DNA from: CAXBNB01 sp040151475
Lineage (GTDB): Bacteria; Bacteroidota; Bacteroidia; Cytophagales; Cyclobacteriaceae
Direction of reading: 5' to 3'
Length of the DNA: 64,000 bases
NCBI RefSeq assembly: GCF_040151475.1
Contig: NZ_JBDKWG010000121.1
Span: forward strand, 62,001 to 126,000
Below, piece after piece: positions 35,786-44,341 of the stretch (positions are counted from its first letter, which is position 1; each line of letters opens with the position of its first letter). Below the pieces are notes generated by a model. It was not told the DNA's origin, did no database searches, and saw only the letters and a list, made by a program, of their open reading frames with translations. The translations under genes and the position numbers were made by a program.

Positions 35786-36160
35786 ATGGTTCAGATGACA
35801 AAAACGGAAGAGGTCATTATGAAATACCTCTGGAAATTGGAAAAAGCTTTTATGAAAGATTTGGTGGAAGAATTTCCAGAGCCCAAACCTGCTTATACCA
35901 CCATAGCTACTGTTTTGACACGTATGATAGACAAAGGCTATGTGGCTTATAATCAATATGGAAAAGTGAGAGAATATTACCCTGTCCTAAAAAAAACAGA
36001 ATACTTTGCGAATCACTTTAATAACATTATGAAGAATTTTTTTAATAATTCAGCATCGCAATTTGCCTCATTTTTTACCACTAAGAGCGACCTCAGCCTA
36101 GAAGAACTAGAAGAGTTGAAGAAAATAGTGGAAAGTCAAATCCAAAAGAAAAGAAAATGA
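35786..36160 (+). CDS. BlaI/MecI/CopY-family transcriptional repressor
   Basis: 124 residues. The winged-helix DNA-binding part (about 1-70) shows TKTEEVIMKYLWKLEKAFMK, PKPAYTTIATVLTRMIDKGYV and the wing GKVREYYPVL; the C-terminal helices form the dimerisation region where BlaR1-type proteases cut BlaI. ATG at 35786 is used; ATG at 35795 is possible. Its stop codon overlaps the start of the M56 protease gene (ATGA), so repressor and protease are translationally coupled. Likely role: repress its own operon through the palindrome upstream, released by proteolysis on a cell-wall signal. Confidence 0.92.
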   Translation: MVQMTKTEEVIMKYLWKLEKAFMKDLVEEFPEPKPAYTTIATVLTRMIDKGYVAYNQYGKVREYYPVLKKTEYFANHFNNIMKNFFNNSASQFASFFTTKSDLSLEELEELKKIVESQIQKKRK

Positions 36161-37617
36161 TTACTTATATCATAGAATCGGGTGTTTGTATGTCAATTTC
36201 CTTGATTTGTTATGTCATTTTTTTCAATAATGATAAGTATTTGTATTTCAACAGAGGCTACCTGTTGTTTACTTTAATCTTGTCTTTGTCACTTCCTTTT
36301 ATAGATATTGAAACGGAATATTCATATTTCGACAGCAGCCACTTTAACATTGTTGCAGACAATGAAGTGGTGGCAGAAACTGCTGAAGTAACCACCAAGA
36401 AATCCAATGAAGAGTCAACAGCAATAACTCCATTTTACCAATTCTATACTATTGTATTGATGGCGTACTTTATTGGGGTATTGTTGATGTTTTTTAGATA
36501 CTTTAAAAACTTGATTGACCTCAGCAAGTTGATTGCTGCTTCAGAAAGGGTTGACAGAGGATCACATAAGCTTATTCTGACCAAAAAGTTGATAGGGCCA
36601 TTTAGCTTTATGAGTTTCATTTTTGTCAACAAAAATCAATTTGAGAATGATGAAATAAATGAAACCATTTGGACTCATGAATTGGTACATGCTCGTCAAT
36701 ACCACACTATTGACATACTTTTTGTGGAGTTGTTGTTGGTCGTTTTTTACTTTAACCCTCTGGTTTGGGTTTATAGATTGTTTTTGAAATCTAATCATGA
36801 ATATATAGCAGATGAAAAGGTTATAAAAAAACATTCTGATTTAGAAAAATATGCCAATTACCTAATCCAGTTTGCCCATTCAAAAAATACAATGTTATTC
36901 GAATGTAGTTTTAATTATTCTTCCATAAAAAACAGACTTATGATGTTATCAAAATCAAAAAACAGTAAGTTGCTATTTGCAAATAAGGTAGCACTTGCAT
37001 CACTTTTAGTATTGGCTACTGCTGCAATGTTGGCTTTTAAGAATATAGAAAAGCCTCAAATGAATGAGAATGGAAATGATCAATTTACTGTTGTCATAGA
37101 CTTTGGACATGGCGGCAAAGATCCGGGCACACTAAGTGATGACAATAGTGTTACAGAGACTGAAATCATCAATTCTATTGGAAGTATCATTAAGGAGATA
37201 CAAACACAATCCAATTTTGTGTACACCAGAGGAAATGAATTTGTTTCCCTGAAAGACCGCACTGACTTAGCCAATTCCGTAAATGCAGATTTGCTGGTGT
37301 CACTACATGTAGGTTCTCAAGTTGGCTCCAAAAGCAATGGGGTAGAAATTTTTTATTCTGAGTCTAATTTTGCGTCTGAGCAATCGAAAACTATTGCCCA
37401 ACAGTTTGCTGAGAAGCTTAAATTTAGAAGAGGCAGTCGATCTAATAGTGTGAAAACCGCAAATTTTATGGTGCTAAAGGAAAGTAAATGCCCTTCTGTG
37501 TTGTTGAGTTTAGGTTTTTTATCAAATCAGAAAGATTTAGACTACTTAAAAAGTTATGAAAATCAGAAGAATTTGGCAAAGCAAATAGTTGATATTCTGG
37601 AGCAGGTAAAAGGATAG
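36157..37617 (+). CDS. BlaR1-like M56 membrane protease fused to an amidase_3-like sensor domain
   Basis: 486 residues. The N-terminal half has membrane segments (about 5-22, 33-50, 93-113, 185-200, 276-294) and the gluzincin motif HELVH (174-178) with NHEYIADE (213-220), as in BlaR1/MecR1, which cleave BlaI in the cytoplasm. Beyond the last membrane segment, residues about 310-484 form an N-acetylmuramoyl-L-alanine amidase (amidase_3) domain: VVIDFGHGGKDPG with zinc ligand His318, Glu334 in TETEI, TRGNEFVSLKDRTDLAN, and His384 in LVSLH. At the C-terminal motif, where active amidases have PSVLVExGFLSN, this protein has PSVLLSLGFLSN: the catalytic Glu is Ser451. I infer a zinc-binding domain that recognises peptidoglycan fragments without cutting them, replacing the beta-lactam sensor of BlaR1. 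A terminator follows. Confidence 0.88.
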   Translation: MITYIIESGVCMSISLICYVIFFNNDKYLYFNRGYLLFTLILSLSLPFIDIETEYSYFDSSHFNIVADNEVVAETAEVTTKKSNEESTAITPFYQFYTIVLMAYFIGVLLMFFRYFKNLIDLSKLIAASERVDRGSHKLILTKKLIGPFSFMSFIFVNKNQFENDEINETIWTHELVHARQYHTIDILFVELLLVVFYFNPLVWVYRLFLKSNHEYIADEKVIKKHSDLEKYANYLIQFAHSKNTMLFECSFNYSSIKNRLMMLSKSKNSKLLFANKVALASLLVLATAAMLAFKNIEKPQMNENGNDQFTVVIDFGHGGKDPGTLSDDNSVTETEIINSIGSIIKEIQTQSNFVYTRGNEFVSLKDRTDLANSVNADLLVSLHVGSQVGSKSNGVEIFYSESNFASEQSKTIAQQFAEKLKFRRGSRSNSVKTANFMVLKESKCPSVLLSLGFLSNQKDLDYLKSYENQKNLAKQIVDILEQVKG

Positions 37618-37646
37618 CTACTCAATCACGTTGCAAAAAGTATTTT

Positions 37647-37684
37647 ATAATGCCATGACAGGAAGTCATGGCATTATTGTTTTA
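37647..37684 (+). terminator. Terminator after the BlaI-M56 operon
   Basis: ATAATGCCATGAC and GTCATGGCATTAT form a perfect 13-bp stem with a 5-base loop (AGGAA), followed by TGTTTTATAG, about 30 bp after the stop codon. Confidence 0.85.
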
Positions 37685-37741
37685 TAGAAACGGCACAATT
37701 CAACTTACAAACATCCTATTCTTATTCATCCCCGATTGGCA

Positions 37742-37749
37742 TAAATTTG
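37742..37749 (+). promoter_or_regulatory. -7 element upstream of the ECF sigma gene
   Basis: TAAATTTG matches TAnnTTTG exactly, 83 bp before the sigma factor ATG. No convincing TTG -33 element is seen at the right distance, so support is partial. Confidence 0.4.
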
Positions 37750-37832
37750 CATCAATATTTCTGTTTGATTCCAACCTTTTTTGATCAGGTGGTGTCATAA
37801 GAACAAATCAAACAAAAAATCACCCTTTCCCG

Positions 37833-38387
37833 ATGGGGTTAACTGACCAGGAAATTTTAAAAGGCTGCATAAAAGGAGACAGGGAGGCTCAGCAGATGCT
37901 CTATGCCAAATACGCTAAGCAGATGTATGTGGTGTGTCTGAGGTATGCCAAAGAGCAACAAGAGGCTGAAGATATCTTACAGGAGTCTTTCATCAAGGTG
38001 TTTGAAAATATTAAAAATTTCAGAGGGGATTCTAAGTTGGTTTATTGGATCAAGCGCATCGTGATCAATACGGCACTGAATGCACAGCGCAGCAAGCTGT
38101 ATTTGTATCCTATGGTGGATGTGGATTCTTTGAAAGAATCTCAGGGCAATGATTTACCAGTTTCTGATTTTACCATGGAGGAATTAATGAAAATGATAAA
38201 TGAATTACCGTCCGGTTGTAAAGTGATTTTTAATTTATATGCGATTGAGGGGTACAAGCATTATGAAATAGCAAAAATGCTGGATCTGACGGAGGGAACT
38301 TCAAAATCGCAGTATTCCAGGGCAAAGTATTTATTGAGAGAACAAATGCAGCAGGCAGTGTCAGGATATTCAAAAAGGCATAAATAG
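37833..38387 (+). CDS. ECF RNA polymerase sigma factor
   Basis: 184 residues, normal for ECF sigma-70 factors. Region 2 spans about 20-85 (MLYAKYAKQMYVVCLRYAKE, EAEDILQESFIKVFENI, then FRGDSKLVYWIKRIVINTAL) and region 4 spans about 112-170 (INELPSGCKVIFNLYAIEGY, HYEIAKMLDLTEGTSKSQYS). It directs RNA polymerase to a small regulon. The next gene, 68 bp downstream, encodes a membrane protein with an N-terminal cytoplasmic segment, the probable cognate anti-sigma factor. Confidence 0.93.
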   Translation: MGLTDQEILKGCIKGDREAQQMLYAKYAKQMYVVCLRYAKEQQEAEDILQESFIKVFENIKNFRGDSKLVYWIKRIVINTALNAQRSKLYLYPMVDVDSLKESQGNDLPVSDFTMEELMKMINELPSGCKVIFNLYAIEGYKHYEIAKMLDLTEGTSKSQYSRAKYLLREQMQQAVSGYSKRHK

Positions 38388-38455
38388 GAGGTTGTCGTTT
38401 ATGTCAAATTTAAAAATGGACAACTATAGAATGAGATTAGATAACGCCAAAAATT

Positions 38456-40000
38456 ATGGAAAAAGCTAATAAGTCTTTCGAAGATCAATGGAGTGAAGCT
38501 TTTGAGGGTGCAGAAATGAGCCCGCCAGAGCACGTATGGGCGTCCATTGATGGCGCATTGGCCAATCAGGCAGCAGACAAGTATAAAAAAAGAATAATTT
38601 TCTTCAAATGGGTAGCTGCTGCATCTATTTCACTGGCCATCATTTCGGTTGTTGCTTTGCTAAATCAAAACCGGGATATGGAAAATAGCATTGCAAAAAA
38701 TGCAGAATCTGCCATACCCCAAACAGAGGAGACAGCAATTGCGCAATCAGAAATTATTTCTAAAACAGAAAAACAAATCGATCAAAATAAAGAAACAATT
38801 ATATCGCCGAAGAATGATTCAAAAGAAGTTGATGCAGAAACCAATTCGAACCATTTGTTAGCAAAAAGTGATGATGAGGGAAATATTTCTACGAAAGGAA
38901 ATGAAGTTTTAATTCGGGCAGAATCTGATGAAATCAGGCAAAAAGATAAATCTTTTGTGGCATTGTCAGATAACACTGATGAGTCCAATAACAAAGTGAT
39001 TCAATTTTCAGAAGAAAAAAATACCGGAGAAAAGAAATTAAATACTCTCTTGAAAAATAGCAATGCTCCGGCATCTCTGGTGCAGGAAGAAGTAGGCAAA
39101 GGTTTACAAGAGCATCATGAGTTTGCTTATATCAAACCAATATCTATTGAGCCTGAAATCCACTCAAAGCTTTGGGAAGCTGATCAATTGTACCTCGTGC
39201 CGGACTTAAATGCAGTCATTAATTCAAAATCAAATCAGGCATTTGATTTATGGGCAGGAGTTAGCTTTTCTTCCGGATCATTTAATCCCGGAACGGGTGA
39301 AAGTACTTCAGGAACTTCTGATATGGCGTTTGCGGATGTTCACAACAGCCTGGGAAATTTCACAACAGCTAATACTGTACCCCTAAGATCTGAGTACGTA
39401 ACGGGTAATTCTTTTTCGGCAGGAATGGATTTGGGAGGAAAGCTGTCGAAAAAAATACTCTTGAGTAGCGGTTTGCACTATAGTGCAGTGTCGCCGGGTT
39501 CTACATCAAACATCATAGTGACTGACCGCAATTCCAACGAATCGTTTGCTTTGTCTGGTAATGCTACTGAAAGCACCACTTTGGATGCCGGACTGAGAAG
39601 TGGCAATCTGGAAGTGACTCAGGGTGTTACCAACTTCTCCAATACGCTACAGTACCTGAGTATTCCGTTGAAAGCAGGGTATGTAATTTTGGACAGGAAA
39701 TTTAATTTGGTATTGAATTCCGGAATGTCCACCAACATATTGATAGGATCAAGTTTGTACAATTCCGACGGAGGATTGCAGAATTATAGCAATACAGAAA
39801 AAGCCAGTGATACTTTTAGTCAGACCTATTTCGACTTTCTTACCAGTGTCGAATTGGGATATAGATTTAGAGAGAAATACCACTTGTCTCTTGAACCTAA
39901 TTATAGAAAAGCCATCAATAATTTTACAAAAACGGGCAGTTCTTTCGAGGGACGCCCTACCAATTTTGGAGTATCACTTGGCATCAAATACAATTTTTAA
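38456..40000 (+). CDS. Anti-sigma-like membrane protein with a C-terminal outer-membrane-barrel-like domain
   Basis: 514 residues. The cytoplasmic N-terminus (1-45, SFEDQWSEAFEGAEMSPPEH VWASIDGAL as two adjoining parts) resembles the sigma-binding end of Bacteroidota anti-sigma factors. One transmembrane helix lies at about 47-66 (IIFFKWVAAASISLAIISVV). A long polar Glu/Lys/Ser/Asn-rich linker (about 70-255) leads to a C-terminal domain (about 260-514) with alternating strands, GMDLGGKLSKKILLSSGLHY, YLSIPLKAGYVILDRKF and the ending GVSLGIKYNF, typical of PorT/OmpX-like beta-barrel proteins. Such ECF-linked hybrid proteins occur in Cytophagales; the linker could span the periplasm so the barrel reports outer-membrane state. 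That model is inference. Confidence 0.75.
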   Translation: MEKANKSFEDQWSEAFEGAEMSPPEHVWASIDGALANQAADKYKKRIIFFKWVAAASISLAIISVVALLNQNRDMENSIAKNAESAIPQTEETAIAQSEIISKTEKQIDQNKETIISPKNDSKEVDAETNSNHLLAKSDDEGNISTKGNEVLIRAESDEIRQKDKSFVALSDNTDESNNKVIQFSEEKNTGEKKLNTLLKNSNAPASLVQEEVGKGLQEHHEFAYIKPISIEPEIHSKLWEADQLYLVPDLNAVINSKSNQAFDLWAGVSFSSGSFNPGTGESTSGTSDMAFADVHNSLGNFTTANTVPLRSEYVTGNSFSAGMDLGGKLSKKILLSSGLHYSAVSPGSTSNIIVTDRNSNESFALSGNATESTTLDAGLRSGNLEVTQGVTNFSNTLQYLSIPLKAGYVILDRKFNLVLNSGMSTNILIGSSLYNSDGGLQNYSNTEKASDTFSQTYFDFLTSVELGYRFREKYHLSLEPNYRKAINNFTKTGSSFEGRPTNFGVSLGIKYNF

Positions 40001-40016
40001 CTCAAATCAATTTATC

Positions 40017-41312
40017 ATGGAATCACAATCGTCAATGAAAGCTAAAAATGATAAGAAGGATATCGCAAAGTTATCTGTCCTTACTTTTTTGATCCTGTTG
40101 TTTCTCGCATTGTTGGGGTCAGGATGTAAGGAAGATGATTGTCCGATGCAGTTGGTTCAATATTCAGAGCCGGTTTTTGCACCTATGGAAGAAGTGAGGG
40201 TCACGGCTGCTTATGAGCAGGCAAGAGAAATAGAAAATCCCGGAAAAATCTACTACAAAGATGGTTATGTGTTTATCAATGAAGTAGATAAAGGGATTCA
40301 TGTTATAGACAACAGGAATTTGTCTCACCCTGTAGCGGTCGGGTTTGTCAATTTGCCCGGCAATAAAGACCTGGCCGCTCGTGGTGATTATATGTATGCT
40401 GATAACTACATGGACTTGGTAGTTCTGGATATTTCCAATAAAAATAAAATTGTAGAGTCGGGCCGGGTGCAGGATGTATTTGATGCCTACTACCATTACT
40501 ATGAAGATTTGGGTGTATTGATTGACTATCAATTGAGAGAAGAAGAAGTGCAATTAGACTGTGGTCAGGATGTAATATTTGATGATGTGATTTGGTTTGG
40601 GCGTGCGGAAAATGGTTTAATTGCATACTCTCAGGATAATTCTGGAGGAGCCACTACTGGCATTGGAGGTTCATTGGCTCGGTTTACAATCACAGATGAT
40701 TATTTATACACCATCAATGACTGGAGAATGAAACTTTTTGATATTACAGATCTTAAAAATCCGACTGAAGGCAACACAGTGGAGTTAGGCTGGGGCATAG
40801 AGACCATATTTCCATATCAGGACAAATTGTTCTTAGGGGCACGCAATGGCATGCATATTTATGATAATAGTAATCCAAATTTACCGGAGTACATTTCTAC
40901 TTACTCACACATCAATACCTGTGATCCTGTAGTGGTTCAGGGTGATTATGCTTATGTTACCTTGAGGTCTGGTAACGAGTGTGATAATTTTACAAACCAG
41001 TTGGATGTCATCAATATTAAAGATGTACACAATCCATTTTTAGTGAAAACTTACCCGATGCAAAATCCACATGGCTTAGGCATCAATGGCACTTGCTTGT
41101 TTATTGCCGAAGGAGACTATGGGCTGAAAGTATTTAATGCCAGCGATGTATCCCGGATTGGTGAGAATTTGATGGCTCACCATGAAGGAATACATGCCTT
41201 GGACGTTATTCCGCTCGACGATGTGTTGTTTATGATTGGCAATGATGGTTTGTATCAGTACCAATATGATTGTGGAAACCAGTTTCAATACTTAAGCACT
41301 ATTTATTTTTAG
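40017..41312 (+). CDS. LVIVD-repeat lipoprotein
   Basis: 431 residues from the ATG at 40017 (ATG at 40035 also possible); an in-frame open stretch reaching back to 39807 overlaps the previous gene and is rejected. An N-terminal hydrophobic segment ends in the lipobox LGSGC, followed by KEDD. The rest is a beta-propeller of LVIVD-type repeats: GIHVIDNRNLSHPVAVGFVN, DLVVLDISNKNKI, MKLFDITDLKNPT, GLKVFNASDVSRI. The family is extracellular with unknown function. It begins 16 bp after the hybrid anti-sigma gene, so it is likely the third gene of the sigma operon. Confidence 0.85.
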   Translation: MESQSSMKAKNDKKDIAKLSVLTFLILLFLALLGSGCKEDDCPMQLVQYSEPVFAPMEEVRVTAAYEQAREIENPGKIYYKDGYVFINEVDKGIHVIDNRNLSHPVAVGFVNLPGNKDLAARGDYMYADNYMDLVVLDISNKNKIVESGRVQDVFDAYYHYYEDLGVLIDYQLREEEVQLDCGQDVIFDDVIWFGRAENGLIAYSQDNSGGATTGIGGSLARFTITDDYLYTINDWRMKLFDITDLKNPTEGNTVELGWGIETIFPYQDKLFLGARNGMHIYDNSNPNLPEYISTYSHINTCDPVVVQGDYAYVTLRSGNECDNFTNQLDVINIKDVHNPFLVKTYPMQNPHGLGINGTCLFIAEGDYGLKVFNASDVSRIGENLMAHHEGIHALDVIPLDDVLFMIGNDGLYQYQYDCGNQFQYLSTIYF

Positions 41313-41648
41313 TGCAGAACAAACGCATTTAAAAACAAAACTTCCTTACAGCAACAGTTGTCATGGTCGTTTGGCTAAGTAAACTATCTCCTTGTCATTC
41401 CGACGAAGGAGGCCATGTCTTCCGACAGGTAGAAATCTTGTTTGTTTATTGCAGGACAATAATAAAGATATCTCCTTCGTCGAAATGAAAAAGTCAGGTG
41501 TCAGAGCATGCTAATTTCAAATGCCTACGCAGTGTTGGATAAAGTTCTAAGTTGACACTGGAGAAAATTAAATAAGATTTTAGAAGGCATTATTGTTTTA
41601 AATAGAGAAATTTGATTTTCTTGTAACAAGACTGTTTTCAAATTCATT
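41313..41648. other. Intergenic region containing an inverted repeat element
   Basis: 336 bp without a gene. It holds the inverted repeat listed separately (41394-41489). I see no clear TAnnTTTG promoter for the sulfatase; the last 70 bp are AT-rich. Confidence 0.6.
41394..41489. repeat. Intergenic palindromic repeat (GACGAAGGAG type)
   Basis: CATTCCGACGAAGGAG (41396-41411) pairs with CTCCTTCGTCGAAATG (41472-41487) with one mismatch, around a 60-base interior. Repeats beginning GTCATTCCGACGAAGGAGG are, from general experience, widespread between genes in Bacteroidota genomes; copy number here cannot be judged from one window. Confidence 0.6.
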
Positions 41649-43118
41649 ATGATACTACGGATCAACTATTTACTCATTGCTTTTTGTTTTGCTTTTACCT
41701 CTTTTGCTTTTGGACAAAAAAAACCAAACATCCTGCTTATCTGTGTAGATGACCTGCGCACGGAATTGGGAAGTTATGGCAACCCTATAGTAAAATCGCC
41801 TAACCTCGATAAATTGAGTGATCAGGGGAGGTTGTTCAACAATCATTTTGTGCAAGTGCCAACCTGTGGCGCATCCAGACATTGTCTTCTTACTGGCAAG
41901 CGGCCTATTGAGAAGAAATACCTGTCTAATTCTATTTCAGCACAGTTAAGTACAGGTAAAGTTGAAGGAGAAATACCGGAATCTTTTGTGCACCACTTCA
42001 AAAGAAACGGATACAATACTGTTGGTATAGGAAAGATTAGCCACCATCCGGACGGTTATGTCTATGGTTATGACGAAGAAAAAAGCGATCAATTGGAATT
42101 CCCTTTCAGTTGGGATGAATCGCTCTGTGATGTTGGAGGCTGGGGCACTGCCTGGAATACATTCTTTGGTTATGCAGGATTTAAAAATCGTACTACAGAA
42201 AAAAAACAGGTAAAACCCTATGAGTCAGCTGATGTAGAGGATACAGGGTATCCCGATGGACTCAATGCCCAATTGGCCATTAAGAAGCTCAATGAGTTGA
42301 AAGACAAAGAAGAACCTTTTTTGCTGGCAGTTGGTTTTTTTAAACCGCATCTTCCTTTTACTGCTCCGCAAAAATATTGGGATTTGTATGACAGAGATAA
42401 AATCCCGCTTTCACCCAACCCTTTTTTGGTGGAAAATTCTGAAAAAAACAGTCTCCATGGTAGTGGAGAGTTTAACGGGTATGCACTGGGAGAAGAAAAA
42501 GCTGCACTTGGAAAACCACTCAGTGACGATTATGCAAGAAAAATACGACATGGTTACTATGCCTGTATCAGCTATGTAGATGCTCAAATTGGGAAATTGC
42601 TGGACGAATTGGATAGAACAGGGTTGAGTGAAAATACGATTGTAGTAGTATGGGGAGATCATGGCTGGCACTTGGGTGACCACACGGTATGGGGTAAGCA
42701 TACGGTGTTTGAGCGGTCACTCAATAGTACTTTGATCATGCGGATACCAGACCAAGCGAAAAAGGGGAAGCCTACTAATGCGGTGGTAGAGACCGTTGAT
42801 ATTTATCCTACATTGACCGAACTCTGTGGTATTGACGATGTGGAGGGCTTGGATGGACAAAGCCTAGTGGCGTTACTGAACAATCCTAAAGCGCAAAAAG
42901 AAGATGTAGCATACAGCTATTTTAAAAACAGCATCACTATGCGCAATGACCGTTATCGTCTTACTAAATATTATGGAGAATCAGGAATCGTTTACGAACT
43001 GTACGATCACAAAAATGACCCAAATGAAACCATTAATGTCTCTGCGAAATTTCCGGATATTGTGGACAAGCTGAAACCTGTTTTGGAAAAGGGCAACACA
43101 GGCCTGTTTGATTATTAA
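41649..43118 (+). CDS. Secreted sulfatase, iduronate-2-sulfatase-like
   Basis: 489 residues with a signal peptide ending FAFGQ. Type I sulfatase features: metal-binding VDDLR (33-37), the formylglycine signature C73-G-A-S-R (CXAXR form) in VPTCGASRHCLLTGKRP, and the second metal site VVVWGDHGWHLGDHTVWGKH (310-335 region). The WGDHGWHLGDH...WGKH block is characteristic of iduronate-2-sulfatase-like enzymes that remove sulfate from polysaccharides. The cysteine needs conversion to formylglycine by a maturase not present in this window. It stands alone beside an insertion sequence; sulfated algal or animal glycans are plausible substrates. Confidence 0.9.
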   Translation: MILRINYLLIAFCFAFTSFAFGQKKPNILLICVDDLRTELGSYGNPIVKSPNLDKLSDQGRLFNNHFVQVPTCGASRHCLLTGKRPIEKKYLSNSISAQLSTGKVEGEIPESFVHHFKRNGYNTVGIGKISHHPDGYVYGYDEEKSDQLEFPFSWDESLCDVGGWGTAWNTFFGYAGFKNRTTEKKQVKPYESADVEDTGYPDGLNAQLAIKKLNELKDKEEPFLLAVGFFKPHLPFTAPQKYWDLYDRDKIPLSPNPFLVENSEKNSLHGSGEFNGYALGEEKAALGKPLSDDYARKIRHGYYACISYVDAQIGKLLDELDRTGLSENTIVVVWGDHGWHLGDHTVWGKHTVFERSLNSTLIMRIPDQAKKGKPTNAVVETVDIYPTLTELCGIDDVEGLDGQSLVALLNNPKAQKEDVAYSYFKNSITMRNDRYRLTKYYGESGIVYELYDHKNDPNETINVSAKFPDIVDKLKPVLEKGNTGLFDY

Positions 43119-43179
43119 ACCGACGGGTCTAAATATGATAAATTAAGATGTTTGCAGGATCAAATATCCCTCCAAAGAG

Positions 43180-44331
43180 CAGGGCTGTTGCATTCTATAT
43201 TACTAATTGGCACAACTTTTCTATGTCGTTGGAGACCAACCTAATATTTTTTGCTATTTCCTCCATTTTGTTTTTTCTAAAGATGTTCAAGGCCCAATTC
43301 CTTATTGTTGATATATTGGCTGGTGCGTTACCTGATCGTATTTTAGATGCATCCTCTTTTAATGTCACGTCTTTTACCCAATGTAAACTATTTTCAATAC
43401 TCCAATGAGATCGAATGCCGTAACAATACAACTCGGCAAAGCCTTCAAAACTGCTTATAAAATAGGCGTTTTCTACACTGGCCTTTCCTTTCTTCTTGAC
43501 ATTTCGCTCAACCCATACAGCTTGTTTTGCCCCGTTCCAAACCTCTGAAATATCCTCCGACAGGTTGAAGACCTTAACTTCCCTTCTCTCAAACCTTCCC
43601 TTGTTCAATTCCATTTCACTAAACCAACCAACAGGCTTTTGTCTAGTAAGCCCTTCAATGTGTTCATAGAGCTTGAGTTGGTTTTTCTTTACCCCAATCA
43701 CATAATGATTTTTACTCTCTACAATAACCTCTACTGTTTTTTTTGACAATGTAAGGCATCCAAAGTGAAAACTACCCCTGTTAAGTCCAAGGCCTTTATC
43801 AATTGTCGAACCATGGGGATCTCGCTTTCTTTCGAGTTAATAATTTTGCCATTGGTCAAAACCATTTTTTGGCGGGAAACAAAAATGCTCACCATATTAA
43901 CGAAATCCTGATAACTGTTTTTCCCCTTGGCCGTACCTCCAATCGCCTTCCCGTCCACACTTAACCACTCCCACGGTTCTATCTCAATATATGATTTTGA
44001 CCAATGATAAAATTGCTTGGCAAATTCATCATAGTCTAATCCTATCAATACACGCCGTACAGTGAAAAAAGTAGGCAACCTGTCTTTTAATGGCTTTAAA
44101 TTGGCCAAAAGGTCAGTACGGTTCCTGTCTATAAAATCTCCAATAGCACGGTAACCATAGTAACCACTCATTATTGCCATCAATACAATCAACAATATCA
44201 ATTCTTGGTCATGCCTTTTACCTGCTTGTCTCCTGGTATCAGGCACCTTCGATAAAAAATCAACTATACTTTTTTTCACAATTCCCTTTTTTCTGCTAAA
44301 ATAAATACAATTTTAGAATGCAACAGCCCTG
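43180..44331 (-). mobile_element. ISAs1-family insertion sequence, complete, 1,152 bp
   Basis: Perfect 18-bp terminal inverted repeats CAGGGCTGTTGCATTCTA at 43180-43197 and, inverted, at 44314-44331. A perfect 10-bp target duplication CTCCAAAGAG flanks both ends (43170-43179 and 44332-44341). The single transposase gene is on the minus strand and its stop codon lies inside the left inverted repeat. Exact ends and target repeats indicate recent insertion. Joining the flanks restores a small hairpin (ATCCCTC-CAAA-GAGGGGAT) as the target. Confidence 0.92.
43195..44279 (-). pseudogene. ISAs1-family transposase split by a -1 frame change at an A8 run
   Basis: Two overlapping open frames (44279 to 43731 and 43749 to 43195) together make a full ISAs1 transposase of about 360 residues. 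The first has the DDE_Tnp_1-associated N-terminus (FLSKVPDTRRQAGKRHDQEL) and DDE region (LSVDGKAIGG, then FTLDALHCQKK). The second continues KKTVEVIVESKNHYVIGVKK, SHWSIENSLHWVKDVTLKED and NISTIRNWALNIFRKN. The break falls at eight A residues (minus strand; T8 at 43737-43744), read CAA AAA AAA CAG TAG in the first frame. A -1 slip on A AAA AAA restores the family sequence CQKKTVE. Either programmed frameshifting, a one-base deletion, or a homopolymer sequencing error explains it. Confidence 0.85.
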
Positions 44332-44341
44332 CTCCAAAGAG

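Noticed and set aside
39807..40016. 5' extension of the LVIVD lipoprotein gene
   Set aside because: It overlaps the preceding gene by about 190 bp and would place the lipobox far from the N-terminus.
43148..43408. Plus-strand open frame of 86 residues at the left end of the IS
   Set aside because: Antisense to the transposase and crosses the IS boundary.
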